Assembly (NCBI GenBank): GCA_020081605.1 | Contig: JAHREC010000045.1 | Location: forward strand, 992,001 to 1,056,000 | Origin: Albifimbria verrucaria | Lineage: Eukaryota > Ascomycota > Sordariomycetes > Hypocreales > Stachybotryaceae | Length of the DNA: 64,000 nt | Direction: 5' to 3' | Part shown: positions 56,796 to 64,000 of the stretch, piece by piece | Position numbering within the stretch: position 1 is the stretch's first letter | How the letters are laid out: every line of letters begins with the position of its first letter | The notes under the pieces: generated by a model | What the model was told of the DNA's origin: nothing | The model's input: only the letters and a program-made list of their open reading frames with translations | Databases searched by the model: none | Program-made: the position numbers and the translations under genes

Positions 56796-58548
56796 TTAGT
56801 TCTCACGGAGCTCAGAGTCGGGCAGAACAATTTCGACAAGGCCAACCTGGCTTCGGATGTTCCAGAACTTGTTCAGGTGAAGACCAGCCTGCTTGATGAT
56901 ATCTCGGAACTCAGTGGGCTTACGCTCAATGCCGTTGATGACAGAGAGGACGCAAAGATCACGGGTGTGCGAGAATCTGGTGAAGTAACCGTAGTTGGCG
57001 GGGAGAGGCGCAGGAGCCGAAGGCAACTGAGGGTCACCGTGGGTGGTGTTCATAACTTGGTCACTGTAGTAGGCAATGTGGTTAGCCAAGTCCTAAGCCA
57101 AACTTCAAGCGTCAAGTGATATCAATCCGGAACTTACCAGACAAGGAGTCGGCTGCGGGGGCCCATAGCGGCCTTAATTCCCTTGAAGATCTTGACGCAG
57201 TAGTCATCGGCCCAGTCGTGGATGATGTAACGCATCCAGTACACATCGGCGTTCTTTACAGGGTTCTCCTCGAAGAAGTTGTGCTGCACGAACTTGATAC
57301 GACCCTCTGCGAGTGCCTGAGGGTTCTCACGAGGCCAAACCTCTGTCTGGGCCTGCTGGATGACGGGGCCACGATCTTCAAGCACCAAGTTCAGGTTCTT
57401 GTAGATATGAGAGAGCTGAAGACAGAAACCACCTTGAAGATCGTCAGCAATGGAAATACATGATAGAATAATTTTCGCAACATACCCATACCGCCACCAA
57501 CATCAACGACAGTGGCATTGCCAAGCTCACCCCATGGGAAATCTAGGAACATATTAGTATCGTCAGACCTTATAGACCAATCCAGTCAAGCATACCGTAG
57601 AGATGGGCCTGTGCGTAAACTCGTCCACCGCCAACCATGGCTGTGCCGAAGATAAGATGCTCGGGGCGAGGGACTTCCCTCTGGTCATCGCCACCCTCAG
57701 CAATTTCCTTGCGGTACTGAAGCAGCTCTGTTCCGTAGACACCGGGGTAGGCACTCTTGGCACCGTTAGGGCCCTGGTTGCCGTCCAAGATGTCACGAAT
57801 CTTGACCTTCTCTTCCAGCCAGGTCCAGCGGGTGTCCTTGGTTCCGATGGCGTCTTGGAAGGGGTCACCTCAACAGAGTAATCAGGACCCTTCTTCTCAT
57901 CAACGAGGTATCGCGGCAGGTAGTCAGAGGCGCTGTAAAGATCTCCACCACTGCAAAATTCCGTTAATTAAAGTGATAATTGTGGAAGAGTTAAACACTT
58001 ACGAGTTCAAGCAGTAGGCGCGCAGGGGATCATTGCCAACCAGGGATGCAGAGATGCTGTTGTTGACAAAGACGTCTTCTGCAATCTCACGGAAGATGTG
58101 GATGGAGCAAAGACAACGCATGACACGAGCTACAGGCCAAGTCAGTGATGAACGACAGGGATCAGCATGTGGAGACCATACAAAGCTTTCGGGACTCAAT
58201 GCTGACACGGCTGGACAGCTCCTTGATTCCGCAACCCTGCTCGCCATGCTCGGCAAGGATATCAGGAATGCGGAGGGCGGCAGCAATGTGCAGTGCACGA
58301 GCTTCGTAGTGCTGGAGAGCAACCTCGATGATACGGCTAGAGGGGTCGCTAACGAGCTCTGTGAGCATACCAGCAGCCGATTCCAGAATTCGGCGAGCCT
58401 CGAAAAGAGCATGGGAAGGCAGTGATGCGTCGGCCTGGGCCTTCTTGTCGTTCTTTGCGTTCACAAAGTCATTGATGGTGTTCTGGATCAGACTACCGAG
58501 CTGCAAGAGCTCAGTAGTGTTCTGGTCAGGGTTGCTTGTGATGGCCAT
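56796..58548 (-). CDS. S-adenosylmethionine-dependent O-methyltransferase (COMT-like)
   Basis: Six exons: 58548-58182, 58129-58003, 57950-57596, 57542-57486, 57432-57138 and 57063-56796, giving ~489 residues. N-terminal dimerisation helices (QHYEARALHIAAALRIPDIL) are followed by a winged-helix region, then the SAM-binding motif ATVVDVGGGMGGFCLQL, EDRGPVIQQA, FVQHNFFEENPVKNADVYWM, YIIHDWADDYCVKIFKGI (catalytic His of COMT-type enzymes in HDW) and SRLLVCDQVMN. It methylates hydroxyls of aromatic or polyketide products. One base is missing in GGGG at 57861-57864. The last intron needs acceptor 57064, not the first AG, to give VCDQVMNTTHGDPQ. Start 58548, divergent from the monooxygenase. Confidence 0.92.
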
Positions 58549-59017
58549 TTTGAAAAGACAAACAGAATAAAATAGAGGAAATGAAATTTAAGCGTTGCGT
58601 CGATGGTTTCCGAAAATCCGAATAGACCAATGCCGACGTCTTCTGATGACTTGAGGTGATATGTATCACAACAGAAGCACAGTCGTCCGATTCTTATAAT
58701 CATACGACAACATCATGATCTGGGCCGATGACGGTTTAGAGTCCCGGTCCGGCACGCCAATGCCCGGGCTCGATCGCCGGCGCCGGTTCCGGGGTTCGGA
58801 CCCGAGTCCACTTTGGACCAGAAAAAGGACCCGCGCTTAAACCCGAAAACTCACAGAGTATGATGCCGAAATTGATGAGAACAAGATAACAGCAAGAGCT
58901 TCCCGTGGTTGAAATAGTTCGTTCATTCGCAAGATCCTAGGCATTGAATGGCGGATAAGCTTCAATTGCAATTCGGCAGATTAATTATAAACCGTTGGCC
59001 GGACATCATTCATCATC
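58549..59017. promoter_or_regulatory. divergent promoter, O-methyltransferase / FAD monooxygenase
   Basis: 469 bp between starts. Very GC-rich centre (58735-58810) with several CCGG and CGG/CCG units, including CCCGGTCCGG at 58743-58752 and CGGACCCGAGT at 58797-58807, the latter identical to the site at 53838. In context TCGGACCCGA it is a TCGG-N2-CCGA palindrome. Confidence 0.6.
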
Positions 59018-61559
59018 ATGGCGACTAAGCAGCCCGAGTTCACATGGGAGAATGGCTTCCAAGAGGTTGCCAAGACACCTACCGCTGCATCGGTTGAAAA
59101 CAACGGACAGAACGAAAATGCTCTGCCCGACGATTACGTGCCACCTCCATGGGTAGACCTGGTCACCTCGTCCCGCCACAACTCTCATGGCGTCAACGTT
59201 ATTCGTAGCTGGCCTACTATCTACGATGGCACTAACAGCCCTCATGGCACCCCTTCATGGTGGAAGCCTGAAGAGAAAGTTGATGTGCTTATCGTTGGAG
59301 GTATGTGAGAAGGTTACCCTGTCATAGACAAACAGTCAAGACTGATATGTGATCAGCTGGACCAAGTGGCTTGGGACTTGCAGCATCTCTGGCTAGACAA
59401 GGAGTCTCATTCCGTGTCGTTGGTAAGTTTCACCGAATATTATTGAGTCAATAAGAGACACGTGCTAAATGTGTCCACAGACAAGGCCGATTCCCTCTTA
59501 CTGCCGGACGAGCAGATGGTGTTCAGCCTCGCTTCCTTGAGACAATTGCAACCTGGGGCTTGGCAGATGAAGTTTCCGAAGAAGGTCCTCTTATTGAGAG
59601 AACCGCCATGTACCGTGATGGCGAGAAATTGACCTTTGGACGATCTCACCAATCTGACTCACGCTACCGAGGTCTGCACATCATCACGCAAGGTCAAATT
59701 GAGCGCATCTACATCCGTGATTTGCTCCGCCACAAGTCTATTGTTGAACGAAACACTATCTTGAACAACTTCTCCGTGGGAACTGCCACCGAGGAGAACC
59801 CCTACCCAATTAGTGGCACCCTTCAGAACACCAAGACAGGTGTCGAGCAGTCCATTCAGGCCAAGTTCATTGTTGGAAGCGACGGTGGTGCCAGTAACAT
59901 CCGCAAGGCCCTGAAGATTCCTTTCGACGGTGTCAGCACAGATATCTACTGGGGTATCCTTGACGCAGTGATCGAGACCGATTACCCCCATGCTTGGGTT
60001 TTTGGGTATTTTCAACCAGTTACTCTTTGCCTAGGGCCTCAACTAACAGTTCCGTAGTATGGTCATTAGCACTGAGCACGGCTGCTGCTGCATTATTCCC
60101 CGAGAGGACGGCTACATCAGGTTAGTTTCATGTTTTGATCCTTGGCTTGACAAGATGTTCATACTCACACAATACAGATTGTACACCAAGCTTGATGTCT
60201 CTCACACTGGCCCCATCAGCGCATCTCGCCAGGCCCGAGACCCAACCTTCGCCGAGTCCGGTGGCAATGTCGATGCGCATACCATCACTCCTGATGAAGT
60301 GCTTGAGCAGGCAAACCGCATCTTTTCTCCTTACAAGCTCAAGTTTGGCTCCACTCTGAGTTGGTTCTCCATTTGGAAAAGTATGTGTCCCTTCAAACTT
60401 TTAATGAACACATTCTTACCATTATTACAGTCTCTGAGCGTGTTGCTCGAAGCTTCTCATCTCCTGACCAGCGTGTGCACCTTGTTGGTGATGCTGCGTA
60501 AGTCATACTTCATTACCACCCAAAGCGATCTTTCTGACTTTACTGTGTAGCCATATCCACAGTGTCATGGGAGCATTCGGACTCAATGCTTCTATCCTAG
60601 ATGCAGCTAACCTTAGCTGGAAGCTTGGATTCGCTGCTAAGGGCCTTGGAAAGATTGACAGTCTTCTTCCCACCTACAACAGCGAACGACGCAAGCATGC
60701 GGCCCGTATCATCAAGGTGTCTGGAGAGTACTTGCGATGGATTTGTGGCTCGCCACTCGCTGTCGCTGACCTCAGTGATATCGAAGCTCTAGAGAAAGCA
60801 GACCGTGGAGAGGCTCCTCAATCCCACGTCGTTCAGCAAGTCATTGACGGCAAGCCAAATGGAGTCAATGGCCACAACGCCGCTCCTACAAATGAGGATG
60901 GTAGCAACGGCTCCCAGCCTCCACTTAACTCGAGAACTTATACGTGCCAAGGATTTCAAGTTCATTGAGAACTTCTTCAGGGAGAATGGCAAGTTCCTGC
61001 TCGGAGTTGATTGCCCTTATGACGAGTCTGTCATTGCTCCTACCACTAGCGAGAACAGGGCAGTCTCGGTCAAGAACGGTGTCCGAGCACCCAACCCACG
61101 AGTTTGCTTCTCCGCCACCAGGACCGGATACTTGTACGACAAACTTGCTGGACCTGCTCGCTTGCACCTGGTTGTGTTCGGATCTTCACTGGCTGGCTCA
61201 GAAGTGCGCCGTCAGCTGGCTAAATTTACAAAGTCTCTGGAAGACCCATCCGGATTTTACCAGCGATTTGGAGGATCCAAGGTCTTTAACGTGGTCCTTG
61301 TCGCCAAGCTCCTGCCATTCGAATATGAGGAGGTTGCCGCCAAGGATCGTGAGCTTTAGGCCCTCTTGAGCGCATTGGAGCGACCGTTGTCTTCGACGAT
61401 CGTGTGCCTGATGAGGACGCTCACTACACTTGGGGTGTTAACCACCAGAAAGGTGCGGTGGCTGTCGTTCGACCTGATTTGTGGCATGGCATGTCTTGCT
61501 TCCCTGAAGAAACAGAGAAGCTCAATGAGTACTTCTCTGCATTCCTCCAGGAGGCATAG
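59018..61559 (+). CDS. FAD-dependent aromatic monooxygenase (phenol 2-monooxygenase type)
   Basis: Seven exons; introns at 59301-59356, 59423-59480, 60006-60057, 60121-60177, 60381-60430 and 60498-60550. Motifs: DVLIVGGAGPSGLGLA (GxGxxG), VGSDGGASNIRKAL (DG), VHLVGDAAHIHSVMGAFGLN (GD), then the phenol-hydroxylase C-terminal thioredoxin-like domain (RAPNPRV and RIGATVVFDDRVPDED). It hydroxylates phenolic rings with NADPH and O2. Breaks: a missing base near 59500, an extra C at ~60914 (the only insertion I found), and a missing base near 61358. With these repaired the protein runs to 61559 with WGVNHQKGAVAVVRPD near the end, ~740 residues. There is a hydrophilic insert rich in Asn/Gly (GKPNGVNGHNAAPTNEDG) before the C-terminal domain. 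Confidence 0.9.
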
Positions 61560-62466
61560 AGTGTGTTCTTTTTATAGATTCCCTACTACTCACATGATAT
61601 GTTTCTTTTGTCCTAGGTAGCCATAGTTATTAGATTCGGCATGAGAATATATATAGTCCTTCGTTACGATACATGATCTCTATATACGATTATCTTCATA
61701 GAAGAAGTTTGGGTCCGATGAACTAGTAGCATAGGCTTAAAAATTCCATGTTGAGGGCTAACTACGTTGCACGAGTGCTGCATGTGCCTGGGTTGCCAAG
61801 ACTCTAAATCTCATGCCATACTGCCACTGCATGTAATACGTCTATGGGGCATATTCTTCAAAATTCTGTGGTGAACAACCCCATTCCGTATCATGACCGT
61901 AAAAACATCCTAGTTATTACGTTTACGGTTCCTTCGTGTTTGGTGCTGCATCATTAGGCGAGCCCCGAATAGTTTCGGATCCACATGCCATCAAGAAGAG
62001 CTTTTGATGAGGGCCCGGCGCTACGACATAACCCCATTCCATTGGATCATACGGTTTATGAGACCATCCAAGGAGAAACATGCTGACCCGAAGGTATCTT
62101 AGCCCCGATCGGATTTACAAAGGGCTGGGAGATTAGTCTCAGCTGGGGAGGCACCGGGACCCGAGTACCGGTATTGGATACGGATCCTGTGGTGCTAGTG
62201 GAACCTTGCCACCCGCTGAATTAAGTCCCGAGATGAAGTCACTAACAAGGGTGTATGTGCTTTGCTGGCAAAGGCCCTGACTTGTTTTTGCAATTTATGG
62301 AAATTATGACGGGGCCGTGAAGCCCAAAACAAGATTTCCTGAAGCTCGGTTCAGCAGCTCCGTAGATATGACATGAATGGCTGCACAGTTTCAGACCCTG
62401 CATGCAGTAGCTCCCTGAATCAAGTGTATTTTTCTTACCGTCTACCAGTAGATTAAGCGCCCCCAT
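61560..62466. other. intergenic, convergent 3' ends
   Basis: 907 bp between the monooxygenase and NRPS-like 3' ends. GACCCGAGT occurs at 62158-62166. No gene seen. Confidence 0.55.
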
Positions 62467-64000
62467 CTAAGCAAACAAACCCTGTTCCTTCCATCTTCTA
62501 AGGTATTCGATAATGAGATCCTTGCTTACGCCGCTTGACCCACGGAGGGTCCCGGATGCAGCCCTGGCCTTGGTGGTATCTAGGGTGACTTCTCCTAAAG
62601 CCAGGGGCCTGAAATGATCCACAAAGAAATCGGAAAGCGATTCAATCAAGCCCAATTCCACGGCCCTGCGGTGCCATTCTTCAAAAGGTATGAGGCCCTT
62701 GTCAGCGATGCCTAGCTCGTACGCCATAACTGTCATGATGTGCGTGGCCGGTTGCCTAACAGGGTTTTCGAGGTGCAGGAAGCTATCTAGCTTCCCGTTG
62801 AAGAAGAGGATCTCCTGTAAAGAACGCGCCGCCCGATCAACAGGGAGCCACGACATCGTCTAAGTTACGGTTAGCCATGGAAGCTCTTCACTTTTGGGCC
62901 TGAGGTCAATACTTACACCATCAAGTAATGGGAATGCTCCAATCATGCGGCTTGCCTTCACCAAAGTGGGAATATGCTCGCCGATCTTCCACACTCCGTT
63001 GGTGGTTTCGGGTCCACTGAGCTGTCCGATACGGACCACCACTGGATCAACCTCCTCATTGCATGTCAGTGCAACCTGTTGGAGCATGCGCTCACAGATC
63101 CACTTGGCCTCAGCGTAACCCATGGGTACTGGGACCGAAGCGCTTTCGGTGACCGCTTCGGGGACAGATTTGACACCAATCTTACGAGCCCCGTTGTGGT
63201 CATGCTTGTAGTTCCTTACAACTGCAATGGAAGATGCGAACACGAGTCTCACCCGACGTGTCGAACCTGGCCCCTTCAAAGCATGAGCCAGTCTGGACAG
63301 TCGAACCAATGACTCAACCATCTGAAGGTGAGGAATGAAGCTTGAAGCAGTGCGATGGAAATCCATCGGCCATGCCAGATGCGCTATGTGGGTGATCTCC
63401 CGAGCAAGTCGTGAGAACATGGGCTCGTCCTCATGGTAGCTGTCGGCACCATGGATTGACTCATGTCTTTCTTTGGTGTACTGTTGGCTAGCCCTCATGA
63501 ATTCTGCATCCTCCACGAGTTCGACTTTTTGCCAGCCTTCAGCACTCACTGTGAGACCAGCAGACTTTACAGCCGCTTGCAAGCGAGCAAAGCTGCATTC
63601 GCTGCAGAGTTGCCATTTCCATTTTGGCTTGCAGCGGATGAGCTTCGGTATAGGCATACGATCTTTGTCACCGACGGGTTGCGGGCCATTTGGCTAAGCA
63701 TATGTGCGCCCAAATTGCCTGTGGCTCCTGTCATGAGTACAGCGCGTGAACGCTCGACCGGAGCAGCCTTCGTGGGATTGGTATTCGAACTTATTTCCTG
63801 ACAAACTTCTCGGCCAAAGCATTGACTTCCGAGATTCGGTCCAGTTCATCTGTTGACCCGTTAGGGCGGCCCTCAGATGCAGTAACTCGTTTCTTCACAG
63901 CCGCTGTGAGTCTTGCAATCGACGAGTGTCTGTAAATGAATTCTGCTGATACCTTGCCAAGGTTAGAGTCGGCTTCGTTGTCCTTTGAATGTCGTTGGAT
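62467..64000 (-). CDS. NRPS-like carboxylate reductase, C-terminal part (end of carrier domain + thioester reductase)
   Basis: The gene enters from the right edge, and its adenylation domain is outside the window. The first visible residues (VSAEFIYRHSSIARLTAAV) are the last helix of a carrier domain. A linker leads to the reductase Rossmann fold: RAVLMTGATGNLGAHMLSQM (TGxxGxLG), RLVFASSIAVVR and MGYAEAKWICERML (YxxxK of the SDR-type site), then RIGQLSGPETTNGVWKIGEH and LPVDRAARSLQEIL. One GT-AG intron lies at 62916-62860 (DGT|MSWLP). The stop is at 62467 after a helical tail. Bases are missing near 63590 and 63793. Such A-T-R enzymes activate an acid with ATP and release an aldehyde or alcohol with NADPH. 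It is likely the core enzyme of the cluster. Confidence 0.9.

Noticed and set aside
1..64000. Repeat-induced point mutation (RIP) as the cause of broken genes
   Set aside because: RIP gives C-to-T changes with many TAA/TAG stops and AT-rich sequence. Here the faults are one-base deletions in normal-composition genes, and the three stops are all TGA.

Overview
The window is genomic DNA of a filamentous ascomycete. Genes carry short (47-97 bp) GT-AG introns with CTAAC/CTGAC-type branch sites, some tRNA genes carry introns, and the gene set includes con-10, a GH93 arabinanase, DUR3 urea permease, cyanamide hydratase, PTH11/rhodopsin-like receptors, TRI12-like MFS pumps and an NRPS-like carboxylate reductase. 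The set looks like Sordariomycetes, most likely Hypocreales (Fusarium-like); the species cannot be fixed from the sequence alone. I see no virus, plasmid, rRNA, CRISPR array or intact transposon.

Layout. 1-9 kb: 5' part of a small secreted protein gene, a cyanamide hydratase, a secreted PLC-like phosphodiesterase and a three-exon con-10 homologue, separated by long empty intergenic DNA. 9-24 kb: ankyrin-repeat protein, HGSNAT/DUF1624-type membrane protein, two tandem intron-containing tRNA-Gly(GCC) genes, alpha/beta-hydrolase, metallophosphoesterase, tRNA-Pro(AGG), an unidentified polytopic membrane protein, secreted GH93 enzyme and a rhodopsin-like receptor. 24-32 kb: a possible small-molecule catabolic group made of a TRI12-like MFS transporter, a 3-dehydroshikimate-dehydratase-like TIM barrel, an SDR and a 6-phosphogluconate-dehydrogenase-like enzyme. 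33-39 kb: the urea/H+ symporter DUR3 behind five HGATAR (AreA-type) sites, and an aldo-keto reductase. 40-49 kb: P450, Asp/Glu racemase and a second MFS pump in tandem on the minus strand, then a three-repeat Myb regulator. 49-52.4 kb is empty. 52.4-64 kb: five biosynthesis-type genes in alternating orientation (secreted alpha/beta-hydrolase, BBE-type FAD oxidase, O-methyltransferase, phenol-hydroxylase-type FAD monooxygenase, C-terminal part of an NRPS-like thioester-reductase enzyme), which read as one side of a secondary-metabolite cluster running off the right edge.

How the genes may work together (inference). In the right-hand cluster the NRPS-like enzyme would activate and reduce an acid to an aldehyde or alcohol, the monooxygenase would hydroxylate an aromatic ring, the methyltransferase would cap a hydroxyl, and the secreted oxidase and hydrolase would finish or release the product. 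Two divergent promoters in this block share the 11-mer CGGACCCGAGT, and its first ten bases recur (inverted) upstream of the P450 at 42.2 kb, so the P450/racemase/MFS group could be co-regulated.

Data quality matters most for reuse. At least 20 genes are broken by single-base frameshifts where conserved protein sequence continues in the next frame. I count about 36 one-base deletions, many in short homopolymers, against one insertion. This looks like uncorrected long-read consensus error rather than gene decay, so most 'broken' genes here are probably intact in the organism. Three in-frame TGA codons (20195, 52458, 54190) are a separate problem.
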